Under the pieces are notes generated by a model. The model saw only the letters and a list, made by a program, of their open reading frames with translations. It made no database searches and was not told the origin of the DNA. Positions 17,908-26,658 of a stretch of 41,764 nt of DNA are shown one piece after another. Location: assembly GCA_041589455.1 (NCBI GenBank), contig JBFHVQ010000020.1, positions 1 to 41,764 on the forward strand, in the 5' to 3' direction. A program made the position numbers and the translations under genes. This stretch comes from SZUA-229 sp041589455. GTDB lineage: Bacteria > Pseudomonadota > Gammaproteobacteria > SZUA-229. Position 1 is the stretch's first letter. Each line of letters starts with the position of its first letter.

Positions 17908-18291
17908 ATGAATGCACTAGTAATATTACTATCCATCTTTATGTTTCTTCTGGCGTTGGGTCTGACTATCTGGACACGTAAGCAGATGCAGCTATTCCAG
18001 CAAAGTCTCCAGTCAAATTCTATTAATCAGTTAGTAAAACGCGAACTTAATGCATTAAATGCTGGTTCTATAGGGCTGGGTGAACGGTTTATTAAACTGG
18101 AAAAAGAGTTGCATCAACTGGCGATGCAGCTGGATGATGTACAGAGTCAGGTAAGCAGTAATTCACCTTATGCCTATGCTATTGAGCTGGCACAAAAAGG
18201 TTACAATAAGGAAACCATCGCGGAACTTTGTCATATCAGTCAAACGGAAGCGCAATTGCTAGTTATGATGCATCAGCAACAAGCTGCCTGA
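17908..18291 (+). CDS. DUF2802 membrane-anchored protein
   Basis: A protein of about 127 residues: one N-terminal membrane helix (MNALVILLSIFMFLLALGL), a coiled-coil middle (KLEKELHQLAMQLDDVQSQV) and a C-terminal helix-turn-helix-like segment (AIELAQKGYNKETIAELCHI). This matches DUF2802, found after cheW in Pseudomonas-type clusters; its role is unknown. The ATG at 17908 is preferred over 17887 because GGGAG lies eight bases before it and the extension adds no recognisable residues. It converges with the next minus-strand gene, only 15 bases away. Confidence 0.8.
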   Translation: MNALVILLSIFMFLLALGLTIWTRKQMQLFQQSLQSNSINQLVKRELNALNAGSIGLGERFIKLEKELHQLAMQLDDVQSQVSSNSPYAYAIELAQKGYNKETIAELCHISQTEAQLLVMMHQQQAA

Positions 18292-18306
18292 TAACAACAA
18301 TAATGA

Positions 18307-20508
18307 CTAGTTATTAGTGCCCGTAATCTGATGGTTGTCCTTGAGATGAGACATTGCCTGATCACATGGCATAGGGCGACCAAATAGGAATCCTTGCATA
18401 TTCTCACAGCGCCAGGCACGCAGTTGATCGAGTTGTTGTTGTGTCTCAACACCTTCTGAAATGATTTTAAGGTTGAGCCCTTGAGCCATAGCGATAATGG
18501 CTTTTATGATTGAAGAATCCTCATCACTACTCGACATATCATGTATAAAACTCTGATCAATTTTTAAGGTATCAATAGGTAGACGTTTTAGATAATTCAA
18601 TGAAGAATAACCTGTGCCAAAATCATCGATCGCAATCTGGATGCCGTGATTACTCAACTCACGCAGTTTTAGAATACCGTCTTCAGTATCATGCATCAGC
18701 GTGTTTTCAGTAATTTCAATTTCCAGAAACTCTCCTGGTATCTGATGGCTTTGTAGGGTGTTTAATATAAAGTTAACAAAATCTGCCTGCTCGAGCTGAA
18801 TCGCAGAAACATTGACGGCTATACGTACATTTGTTAGCCCCATGTCTCGCCACATCTTAAGGTCCATACAGGCCTTTTTGATAATCCAGTTTCCAATGCA
18901 CTTAATTAATCGTGTTTCTTCAGCAAGTTCGATAAACTCGTTGGGTGAGATTAAACCACGCTCCGGGTGATGCCAGCGTATTAATGCCTCCATGGCAAAT
19001 ACTTCATTGGTCTCGATATTGATTTGAGGTTGATAAAATAACTGGAACTGTTCTCCCTCAAGTGCTTTTCGTAAGTCGCCTTCTAGTGATAAATGTTTGG
19101 AATAGGCATCTATCATATTGTTATGATAAAACTCATAGCCATTCTTGCCTTTACCTTTAACAGAATACATTGCAATATCGGCATGCTTAATGAGAGATTC
19201 AATGGTCTCACCATCTTCAGGATAGTGTGATATACCAATACTAGTGCTAATGAATAATTCATGGTTATCAATTCTGAAAACTTCTTTTAGCGACTTGATT
19301 ATTTTCTTTGCTATTAGCTCAGCATCGGCTCGACTTTGTACATCTGGTAGTAACAAGGTAAATTCATCTCCACCAATTCGAGCTAATGTATCGCCTTCTC
19401 TAAGGCATCTTCGTAGCCTCATTGCAACAGCCTGTAGGAGGTGGTCACCTACAATATGCCCTAAGGTATCGTTGATTACTTTAAACCTGTCAAGGTCTAG
19501 AAACATAACGGAGAGGTTGCTCTTATTGCGGCGCGCATGAGTAATCGCCTGATTAAGTCGGTCTTTTAAGAGTGTGCGATTTGGCAGGCGAGTGAGCATG
19601 TCGTGATAGGCCTGGAAGCGGATAATTTCTTCTGCCTCAATTCTATCGGTTATATCGCGAGCAATGCCGTAAGTGCCAATGAACTTTTTGTTGCAGCCAC
19701 TTTCCTGGCTGCTGTAAACACCTACAGAATTTATTTCAATAGGTAATATTCGTGTGTCAAAATTGCGGGTAGTGTCATTGTTTTTACACTTTAACTTGAG
19801 CTCAACGTTTATGCTTGCGCGTTTACCTGTGCGTCGCTCGTTGAATTTGAACATGGCTTTTTCAACATCGTCATCGTGCACAATATCAGTGTAGTGCTTT
19901 CCAATAACTTCCTTCATCTTGTAACCAAGTAGTGTTTCAACGCGTTTGTTAATGAAAGTGAAGCGACCTTCTTTGTCGAGAATGTAGACAATATCAGGTG
20001 ATTTATTAACAATGTAGCGATGAAGCTTTTCTGACTCATGGAGTTGCAGCTGCATTTTTCTGTTTTCAAGCTCAAGTTGACGTTTTTTGGCTGCGTTATT
20101 AACTGAATTAAGCAGGTTGTCTATTGAGTATGGTTTGCGGATGTAATCGTATGCGCCGAATTTGAGTGCGTTTTCTGCAGCCTCAAAAGAAGTTTCTCCA
20201 CTAACAACGATGACGGTAGTGTCGATGTTGTTTTTGCTGATGAATCGCATCACGTCCTCACCATTTTTCCCTTCCATATTCAGATCGAGTAGTATGATGC
20301 CGATATTATTGTGAGTGAGCATCTCGATGGCTTCTTCACCGCTGCTGACACAATCCACATTATAGTTTTGCTGGCTCATCAATTCCATCAGGCTGTATTG
20401 ATGTAGCTTTTCATCGTCAACTATTAAAACTTTTTCAGTATCATTTTCGGATAAAGACTTTAAGTTTTTAATCTCTGGTTCATTTTTGTTTATAGTTATA
20501 TTTGGCAT
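18307..20508 (-). CDS. REC-PAS-GGDEF-EAL c-di-GMP regulator
   Basis: A 733-residue response regulator. Receiver domain (about 26-140) with D31-D32 and phosphoacceptor Asp75, PAS domain (about 163-290), GGDEF domain with intact GGDEF at 379-383 and an RxxD inhibitory site at 370-373, and EAL domain with intact EAL at 507-509 plus DDFGTGYSSL and the later SEGVE and GFLFGRP motifs. Both catalytic motifs appear competent, so it could make and break c-di-GMP, with balance set by phosphorylation, the PAS ligand and product inhibition. It follows the HDOD kinase gene by 75 bases on the same strand, the likely source of its phosphate. Confidence 0.92.
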   Translation of the reverse strand: MPNITINKNEPEIKNLKSLSENDTEKVLIVDDEKLHQYSLMELMSQQNYNVDCVSSGEEAIEMLTHNNIGIILLDLNMEGKNGEDVMRFISKNNIDTTVIVVSGETSFEAAENALKFGAYDYIRKPYSIDNLLNSVNNAAKKRQLELENRKMQLQLHESEKLHRYIVNKSPDIVYILDKEGRFTFINKRVETLLGYKMKEVIGKHYTDIVHDDDVEKAMFKFNERRTGKRASINVELKLKCKNNDTTRNFDTRILPIEINSVGVYSSQESGCNKKFIGTYGIARDITDRIEAEEIIRFQAYHDMLTRLPNRTLLKDRLNQAITHARRNKSNLSVMFLDLDRFKVINDTLGHIVGDHLLQAVAMRLRRCLREGDTLARIGGDEFTLLLPDVQSRADAELIAKKIIKSLKEVFRIDNHELFISTSIGISHYPEDGETIESLIKHADIAMYSVKGKGKNGYEFYHNNMIDAYSKHLSLEGDLRKALEGEQFQLFYQPQINIETNEVFAMEALIRWHHPERGLISPNEFIELAEETRLIKCIGNWIIKKACMDLKMWRDMGLTNVRIAVNVSAIQLEQADFVNFILNTLQSHQIPGEFLEIEITENTLMHDTEDGILKLRELSNHGIQIAIDDFGTGYSSLNYLKRLPIDTLKIDQSFIHDMSSSDEDSSIIKAIIAMAQGLNLKIISEGVETQQQLDQLRAWRCENMQGFLFGRPMPCDQAMSHLKDNHQITGTNN

Positions 20509-20583
20509 TATACAAGCCCGCTATTTAGTTGTTCAGAGGTTCATGGTTAATAATGAAACTTGATTTCATTACATACAATATGA

Positions 20584-22680
20584 TTATGTTCCATCTGGAA
20601 ACTGGACGATAAAAGTTGTTCCAGTCTCATTGGTTCTACAGCTAATAGAACCTCCAGTTCTGTTTACTAAATTTTTAGTAATACTCAAGCCAAGCCCTGA
20701 GTGAGCTTTTCCTTTCGTACTGATTACAGGCTTAAAAATATTGCTTAATATTTCTTTTGGTATACCTGGACCATTGTCCCGAAGCTTAAGTTCGATGTAG
20801 CTTTTTCCATTTATATTAATACTTCCTGATGATATGGATATCTGGCCATCGCTGCCGATGGCTTCAACTGCGTTTTTCACCAGATTGGTGATGATCTGTT
20901 TAATTATGTCTTTGTCAGATTCGATTTTTGGTAAATTAGACTCCAGTTCTAATTCCGCTTTTATGTTGTGAGTTAAAAATAATGAGGATTTGTATATGTT
21001 AAATAATTCATTTATAACCTGGTTTAAATCTATTCTGGTCAATTCAGCACTATTGGTGTCATGTTTTTCCTTGCAGCGTAGTATGATGTTCCCAATACGA
21101 TCTATTTCCTGCTTTATTATTTGTAAGTCATTCTGAACTGGTGTATCACTCTGAAGCTTTTTAGAAAGTATCTGTAGGTAATTTCGGATTACGCTTAACG
21201 GGTTATTGGTTTCGTGAATTATTTCTCTGGCACGATCAATGAATTCCTTATTAAATCGGTTGCTTATTTCTAAGGTGGTTTGCTGATATTCACTCTGTCG
21301 TTTTATTCTATCGGATATGTTTTCTGCAAAAAGCCTTAGAAACGAGGGGTGCTCAAGTAATTGAGTTGCTTTATAGATGTCGCAAGCCAGTAGTGCGACA
21401 GCTTGAATTTGTTCGTTTTTGATAACAGGTATACAAACAAAACCATCTGTCTTAAGGCCGCGTATAACTTGCTCATCAATTATACATAATGTGTCTGATG
21501 ACTGTGCCGAAAAGCTATCTGTCACTCGGTGCTCAGTAAGACATTGAGTAATCACACAGTCTGCATCGAGCTCTATTTTAAGGTCTGAAAATAGCTGAGA
21601 TTCCAGGTGTTCGCAGGCGCTAGATACCTGAAGCTGTTGATCATCATTGGGTGTCAATATAAGGCTGGTATTAATACCAAACAATAAGCTAATTGACTGC
21701 TGTATAGTGAGATACAGTTCTTTAACACTAAATCCACTATTCGGCTGGCTGCCCAGGATGAGGGCATTATCTCGAACTTCTCGAGCGAGTTCTAACTGTT
21801 TTTGTTCGTCAATTTGCTGATTTTTTTCAGTATCGCCAATATCTATTTCCATGGATAAGGCGATAGAACGACTGTTTTCCTCAGCCTCAACAAGTAGCTT
21901 ATCAATGACACCTTCAGATAGATCAAAGAGATATCTAGCTGCTTCTGATTTGAGAGGGGTTAAATCACGACTATTATCACTGGCCAGAGTATTGGCAAGG
22001 TTAATTATTTTTGCAAGATGGTGGGCGTTTTGAATTTTTCCCAATGGTGCATGATGATAGCGTATGGCATCGCAGACCACGTCGGGTAGGTGCCATTTTT
22101 CAAGTATCCTGGCGGCAAGCTCAGAGTGGCTCAGCCCAAATGCGTCTTCTTCACTTTGTAGTATTTGTAGTGGCGTTGCTCCACCGTGGTTCAGTTTTTT
22201 ATACTCAGCATCCATTACTGGCTCTAGCATCAACTTGCCGATGTCATGTAACAGGCCTGAGATATAAGCCTCTTCTGCGTAAGGGTAGTTGGTGAGTTCT
22301 GCCAGGGATCTGGCTATGTTGGCGCAACTTAATGAATGTTGCCAGAAATCCTTAAGAAATGAGGTTTTCTGACTGCTGTATTCTGAGAAAAATTGTTTAA
22401 TACTGGCTGTAATAGCAACGGACTTAATGGTGTCGAGACCAAGAAATAATAATGTGTGTTTTAGTGAGTTAAGGTTGCGAGCACGGCCATAGACTGGAGA
22501 GTTGGCAGCTTTAATGACTTTCGCGCACAGTGAGGCGTCCTGGCTAATTAGCTCGGATATGGTATCAAAACAGACCTCTTCTTCTCGACATGCCTGTAAA
22601 AGCTTAATCAGAATATGAGGTAGTGAAGGAAGCCTGTTTGCTTCCACTTCTTCAAGTAACTTAACTGCTATGTCACGCAT
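20584..22680 (-). CDS. HDOD-GAF-histidine kinase
   Basis: A 698-residue soluble sensor kinase without membrane helices. The N-terminal HDOD domain (about residues 8-210) keeps an HD pair in GLLHDIGKL. A GAF-like region follows (about 310-450), then a HisKA domain with the phospho-acceptor His489 (REIIHETNNPLSVIRNYL) and an HATPase with N box (LVKNAVEAIG), G1 (DNGPGIP) and G2 (GKAHSGLGLSI). It is first in a minus-strand pair with the REC-PAS-GGDEF-EAL gene, so phosphotransfer to that receiver is inferred. The signal is unknown but should be cytoplasmic. Confidence 0.88.
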   Translation of the reverse strand: MRDIAVKLLEEVEANRLPSLPHILIKLLQACREEEVCFDTISELISQDASLCAKVIKAANSPVYGRARNLNSLKHTLLFLGLDTIKSVAITASIKQFFSEYSSQKTSFLKDFWQHSLSCANIARSLAELTNYPYAEEAYISGLLHDIGKLMLEPVMDAEYKKLNHGGATPLQILQSEEDAFGLSHSELAARILEKWHLPDVVCDAIRYHHAPLGKIQNAHHLAKIINLANTLASDNSRDLTPLKSEAARYLFDLSEGVIDKLLVEAEENSRSIALSMEIDIGDTEKNQQIDEQKQLELAREVRDNALILGSQPNSGFSVKELYLTIQQSISLLFGINTSLILTPNDDQQLQVSSACEHLESQLFSDLKIELDADCVITQCLTEHRVTDSFSAQSSDTLCIIDEQVIRGLKTDGFVCIPVIKNEQIQAVALLACDIYKATQLLEHPSFLRLFAENISDRIKRQSEYQQTTLEISNRFNKEFIDRAREIIHETNNPLSVIRNYLQILSKKLQSDTPVQNDLQIIKQEIDRIGNIILRCKEKHDTNSAELTRIDLNQVINELFNIYKSSLFLTHNIKAELELESNLPKIESDKDIIKQIITNLVKNAVEAIGSDGQISISSGSININGKSYIELKLRDNGPGIPKEILSNIFKPVISTKGKAHSGLGLSITKNLVNRTGGSISCRTNETGTTFIVQFPDGT

Positions 22681-23051
22681 CTTACTAATATTATTGAAAA
22701 AATATACGTTGTCAAATGATTGTGTCCTGTATTGTAATAAAAAACATATGAATCTGAGAGAATTTGATGAGCGGTACCAGGAATAGCCAAAATAACGTCT
22801 CTATATGTGCATATAGTCACATATAGGCAGAGTTAAGGATGTGAATGGCATATGTGTGGGCGGAGTGAACATGTTACGAAAAACTGATCGTTAAATGTGA
22901 CGAGGTAAGGGTGAAAACTACAAAAAAGATCCTAATGCGTACAAAAAGGGTAAAAAGTTGTAGTTATCTTAAAAATAATTATTGTTTATCAGGGGGTTAT
23001 AGACGTAAACTGCAAGCTCAATAGAGTAATGAAAGTATAAATACAAAAGTA
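22681..23051. other. Divergent intergenic region, promoters and inverted repeats
   Basis: 371 bases between the HDOD kinase (leftward) and the MinD-like gene (rightward). It contains CTATATGTG-N8-CACATATAG at 22801-22826, a 9-bp operator-like dyad, and AACTACAA (22916-22923) with its complement TTGTAGTT (22958-22965). The region must hold promoters for both directions, but no confident -35/-10 or -24/-12 pair was assigned. No gene seen. Confidence 0.5.
22801..22826. promoter_or_regulatory. Operator-like inverted repeat
   Basis: CTATATGTG and CACATATAG are perfect reverse complements separated by eight bases. A 26-base dyad with half-sites about one and a half helical turns apart is typical of a dimeric regulator site. 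It lies midway between divergent promoters. The regulator is unknown. Confidence 0.5.
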
Positions 23052-24473
23052 ATGTCTCAGGTTATTGCGGTCAGTAGCGGTAAAGGCGGTGTGGGTAAGA
23101 CTTCCCTGTCAGTCAACCTGGGTATTTCGTTGCATAAGTTGGGTATGCGCGTCTGTATCTTTGATGCGGATACCAATCTTGCCAATATCAATATAATGCT
23201 GCGTGAAGCGCCGCCGTATACACTGAATAATGTACTTGATGGTGAGGTTTCAATAAATGAGATCATTGTTGACTCTCATGGCGTCAGTTTTGTACCAGGA
23301 GCCTCCGGAGTTACAGATTTTGGTGGACTGGAAAGGTCATCTCAGAAAAAGCTATTAAAGACGCTGCGGCATCTCGAATCACAATATGATGTGATACTGG
23401 TAGATACAGCTGCAGGTATTCATAACAATGTTCTGAGTTTTATTGAGGCTGCACAGCAAAGCATCATAGTTATCACACCGGAGCCAACCTCCCTTACAGA
23501 TTCATTCTCGTTACTGAGGATGCTAAAAAAACGTAAATATGGCAAACAGATTAATGTAGTGGTTAATCAGGGTGAAACCGAGATTAGTGCCAGGCAGGTA
23601 TTTAAGCGATTTTCCGGTGCGGTTGCTAAATATATCGGTTATAAGACGGCATATCTAGGGCATGTTATTAAAGACGAGCTGGTTTCACTCTCTATATGTG
23701 CGCAGAGTCCTGTTGCAGTTTATCGGCCGAATGCTCCATCTAGTCGAAGCTATGATCAGCTAGCAATGCATTTACAGTCGCTTATAAAGCGGCAGCCGCT
23801 TAAAGATAGCCTAAGTCTGAATATTTCGAAAGCAATTAAACTAGAGATATTGCCCGAGTATCAGAGTAGTCCGGTTCCTGGGGTTACTGGTCGACATAAT
23901 GATGAAGAAAAGTTACATCAGACATTAGAAGACTATCAGAGAGCGGCAAGAATAAGAAAAAAACAGATGGTGGAAGAACATCGACGTGCACTGCTAGATT
24001 ATGTTGATGATAGTGAATATGCTAAAGAAGAAATTCGAAATACACTAAATTCATTAAATGAAACCTATCAAAAAAGATTCAGAGAAGCGCCTGTAGACCC
24101 ACTTGAAATGATCGAATCAATGTTACAAAGTAACTCTATAAGTCAAAAGAAAATTAATCAGATATTCTCAGAGCTTATGCTTTTTTATAAAGATAAAAAA
24201 ATCATTTTTGATCGAGACCAGGCTGCAGAGTTTATTAGTCAGCAACTACAGGACTTTATAGAAGAATTTGGTTACAGCCCAGTAGAAGAACACAGGCTAA
24301 TTGATGTAAAAGCGGTATCATCAGCTGTGATGTTAAAACCGAATCCACAGAAGCGGGCGTTAATTACCAAGCCTTTGACTGAGAAAGTCGTAACTAGCAG
24401 GACACGAGAACAGCAATTATATGCACGAGATCTACTCGATAGTATCAATTTTGCATCAAAACTAAAATCTTAA
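23052..24473 (+). CDS. MinD/FlhG-like ATPase with C-terminal extension
   Basis: A 473-residue ParA/MinD-superfamily ATPase. The first 250 residues match FlhG: deviant Walker A GKGGVGKT at 10-17, DADTNLANINIML from residue 38, and DTAAGI at 118-123. It lacks the N-terminal DQAxxLR helix that FlhG uses to stimulate FlhF, because Walker A begins nine residues from the start. Residues about 255-473 are an extra, charged, mostly helical region (for example ARIRKKQMVEEHRRALLD) not found in FlhG. It heads a Pil-Chp-like cluster, so it probably positions or partitions that signalling array, as ParC does for the flagellar one. The start has only a weak ribosome site. Confidence 0.85.
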   Translation: MSQVIAVSSGKGGVGKTSLSVNLGISLHKLGMRVCIFDADTNLANINIMLREAPPYTLNNVLDGEVSINEIIVDSHGVSFVPGASGVTDFGGLERSSQKKLLKTLRHLESQYDVILVDTAAGIHNNVLSFIEAAQQSIIVITPEPTSLTDSFSLLRMLKKRKYGKQINVVVNQGETEISARQVFKRFSGAVAKYIGYKTAYLGHVIKDELVSLSICAQSPVAVYRPNAPSSRSYDQLAMHLQSLIKRQPLKDSLSLNISKAIKLEILPEYQSSPVPGVTGRHNDEEKLHQTLEDYQRAARIRKKQMVEEHRRALLDYVDDSEYAKEEIRNTLNSLNETYQKRFREAPVDPLEMIESMLQSNSISQKKINQIFSELMLFYKDKKIIFDRDQAAEFISQQLQDFIEEFGYSPVEEHRLIDVKAVSSAVMLKPNPQKRALITKPLTEKVVTSRTREQQLYARDLLDSINFASKLKS

Positions 24474-24734
24474 TAAGTTCTAGTATGGGTGATTACAAGC
24501 CTAAATCATAAGACGCTCCAAATCTCACCTTTATAAAACAATACCTTACCAAATAAACCTGAAACCAGGCTCTCAATATGCATGGTTTATGTAGCATTGT
24601 GCTAAGTGTGCTTATACGAAACAGGGAAAAAGACCTATAGTGAATATATAGTAGTGTGTCTATAAAACCATAACAGGCGGTAGTTACAGTAAGAATCATA
24701 ATGGCCTTGAAAAAGGTATTCACAGGTAAGTTGT

Positions 24735-25568
24735 ATGAGCGAATCACATTTGTTTTATGTGTATCCAATCGGTTTGTCAGATGAAGATAAGCGAATGCTG
24801 CAAAGAGTATTGAGAGTGTCATCTGGCTCTATCAGAAACTATGTATTAGCAGATCTGGAAACTCCTCAAAAGAACTCTATGTGTATGGTAAATGGGGATA
24901 GTGATGTAGCCATTGCTAAGTGGTGCAAACGATTTCTTGATGTAGATAAAAAGCCTCGACTACCCACAGTATTTGCGGGAAAACGTAGAGTAAAAGGGGC
25001 TAATATTTACAATGTTTCTAAACCATTTATTGCAAGTCAGGTTATAAAAACTCTAAATACAATGACAATAAATGAAATGAATTTCATTCCCGAATTGACA
25101 ATTGGTAGTGAAATAGATGAATCAGATCTATCTCAGGAATTTATTGAAAATGTTGTGGCTCAGGGTGATGAATCATATGCTGAGTATAAAGCATTGATTG
25201 TTGATGATAGCAGTGCAGTTAGAAAGCAGATTGAAATAGAATTGAAGTTATTAGGTGTTGAAGTTAAGTCGGCTGTAAGTGGTGAAGAAGCAATAGCGGT
25301 TTGTCGTGATAATGACTTTGATATTATTTTTCTAGATGTAGTTATGCCAGGAATCGATGGATATAAAGTTTGTAAACATCTAAAGAAGTACCACCGAACA
25401 AAAAATACTCCAGTAGTAATGTTAACAGGTAAGACATCTCCCTTTGATAAGGTAAAGGGTTCGCTGTCCGGTTGTGATAGTTATTTAACAAAACCATTAG
25501 AGCATGAAGGTTTTCAGGAGATTGCAAGGAAGTATTTAACTGAAGTGGTGTCTGAGCAGAGAATGTGA
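24735..25568 (+). CDS. PilG-like response regulator with degenerate N-terminal receiver
   Basis: A 277-residue protein. The C-terminal receiver (about 152-272) has D157-D158, phosphoacceptor Asp201 (FLDVVMPGIDGY) and VVMLTGKTSPFDKVKGSLSG, very like PilG of the twitching chemosensory system. The N-terminal 115 residues look like a decayed receiver: a late KPF (97-99) survives but the phospho-Asp is not visible. Such a domain could bind a partner without phosphorylation. The gene is 261 bases after the MinD-like gene and 84 bases before the PilH-like gene. Confidence 0.8.
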   Translation: MSESHLFYVYPIGLSDEDKRMLQRVLRVSSGSIRNYVLADLETPQKNSMCMVNGDSDVAIAKWCKRFLDVDKKPRLPTVFAGKRRVKGANIYNVSKPFIASQVIKTLNTMTINEMNFIPELTIGSEIDESDLSQEFIENVVAQGDESYAEYKALIVDDSSAVRKQIEIELKLLGVEVKSAVSGEEAIAVCRDNDFDIIFLDVVMPGIDGYKVCKHLKKYHRTKNTPVVMLTGKTSPFDKVKGSLSGCDSYLTKPLEHEGFQEIARKYLTEVVSEQRM

Positions 25569-25652
25569 AAACAACCTATTAATAAAACAATTTATTAGAG
25601 CTAAATTATCGTTGTAACAAGAGTGCATTATTCAATTCATAGAGGAAGAACT

Positions 25653-26018
25653 ATGTCAATCAATAAAGTATTACTAGTTGATGATTCACCAACGGATCTA
25701 GCAAACATTAGAAGTATAGTATCAGATGCGGGGTATTCAGTGTTAACTGCTACAAGTGGTATAGAGGCGATTGAAGTGGCGAAAAACGAACTTCCTGATT
25801 TAATATTTATGGACATCGTAATGGAAGGTGCAGATGGATATGATGCGTGTAGAGAGATAACGCAAGATGGAAATACAAAAAGTATACCAGTTGTGTTTGT
25901 AACCAGTAAAAGCCAAAAAGCAGACAGGGTCTGGGCGGAATTGCAGGGAGGAAAAGCTTTTATAACAAAGCCTTTCACACCAGAACAAATTTTAGATCAA
26001 ATAGCAGAGTTAAACTAA
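25653..26018 (+). CDS. PilH-like response regulator
   Basis: A 121-residue single receiver starting at the ATG at 25653, after AGAGGAAG (25641-25648); an upstream in-frame start adds 10 residues with no support. D10-D11, Asp54 (FMDIVMEGADGYDACR), VTSKSQKADRVWAELQGGKAFITKPF match PilH, including the DRVW motif typical of that group. In Pil-Chp systems PilH acts opposite PilG, often as a phosphate sink. The PilI-like adaptor follows 23 bases later. Confidence 0.85.
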   Translation: MSINKVLLVDDSPTDLANIRSIVSDAGYSVLTATSGIEAIEVAKNELPDLIFMDIVMEGADGYDACREITQDGNTKSIPVVFVTSKSQKADRVWAELQGGKAFITKPFTPEQILDQIAELN

Positions 26019-26041
26019 GAAGTACATGGAATTGTTAGATA

Positions 26042-26587
26042 ATGAATAGTGGTCAAGATGAGTGGATGAAGCCTGAAGAAGCGTTGTCAAGATATAAGAG
26101 GAAATCGCTGTATCTTGAAACCAAGGAAGACGGTGTTTATCAAGGAGCTGTAGCGAGGTATGGCTACATAGTGAAGGATATGGGCTTTATGATATCTAAA
26201 AATACATTATGTGAAGTCGTAAAATTTCCTGAAATATACCATCTCCCAAATACAAAAAAATGGTTATGTGGTCTTGTGAATATCAGGGGGAACCTGGTTC
26301 CTGTATTTGATTTTTCACTATTAATTGGTGTTACAAATGAACCAGCAAGTTATGAAAACTTGTTGGTGCTAGGTAGTGGTGAAAGAGCGATAGGTGTATT
26401 AATTGATGCAGTGCCAATAATGTGTGATATTGAAAATATAAAAGAAATAAAAAAAATTAAAAACAGAATGAATGGATTAGAAGAATATGTAGAAAAAACA
26501 TATATAGATAATAAAAATGGAATTGTTTGGATGGATATAAATGAAAGGAAATACTTTGAATCAGTTAAAGATGAAGTATGTGTATGA
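26042..26587 (+). CDS. PilI-like CheW-domain adaptor
   Basis: A 181-residue CheW-family protein with a 40-residue N-terminal lead, then YGYIVKDMGFMISKNTLCEV, LCGLVNIRGNLVPVFDFS and IGVLIDAVPIMCDI, the PilI pattern. It would couple the adjacent PilJ-like receptor to the ChpA-like kinase. The gene is strikingly A/T rich, with many ATA, AGA and AAA codons, more so than the flagellar genes. ATG at 26042 has a weak ribosome site; ATG at 26066 is an alternative. Confidence 0.8.
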   Translation: MNSGQDEWMKPEEALSRYKRKSLYLETKEDGVYQGAVARYGYIVKDMGFMISKNTLCEVVKFPEIYHLPNTKKWLCGLVNIRGNLVPVFDFSLLIGVTNEPASYENLLVLGSGERAIGVLIDAVPIMCDIENIKEIKKIKNRMNGLEEYVEKTYIDNKNGIVWMDINERKYFESVKDEVCV

Positions 26588-26658
26588 GTAAATAATTGAT
26601 GTAACTATGCAATATTTGCAACAAGTTGGTAAGGTTATAGTAATTAGAGGATTCTGAT

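Noticed and set aside
22847..22860. A TGGCA motif that resembled a sigma-54 promoter upstream of the MinD-like gene.
   Set aside because: The base pair 10 bases after GG is GG; the GC falls at a spacing of 11, and sigma-54 spacing is strict.
23052..24473. Considered as a second flagellar FlhG or a plasmid/chromosome ParA.
   Set aside because: It lacks the FlhF-activating helix, has a long extension, and no parB, parS or flagellar gene is adjacent.
24493..24822. A 109-residue minus-strand open frame between the MinD-like and PilG-like genes.
   Set aside because: It runs into the start of the PilG-like gene on the other strand, and its composition looks like chance reading of A/T-rich DNA.
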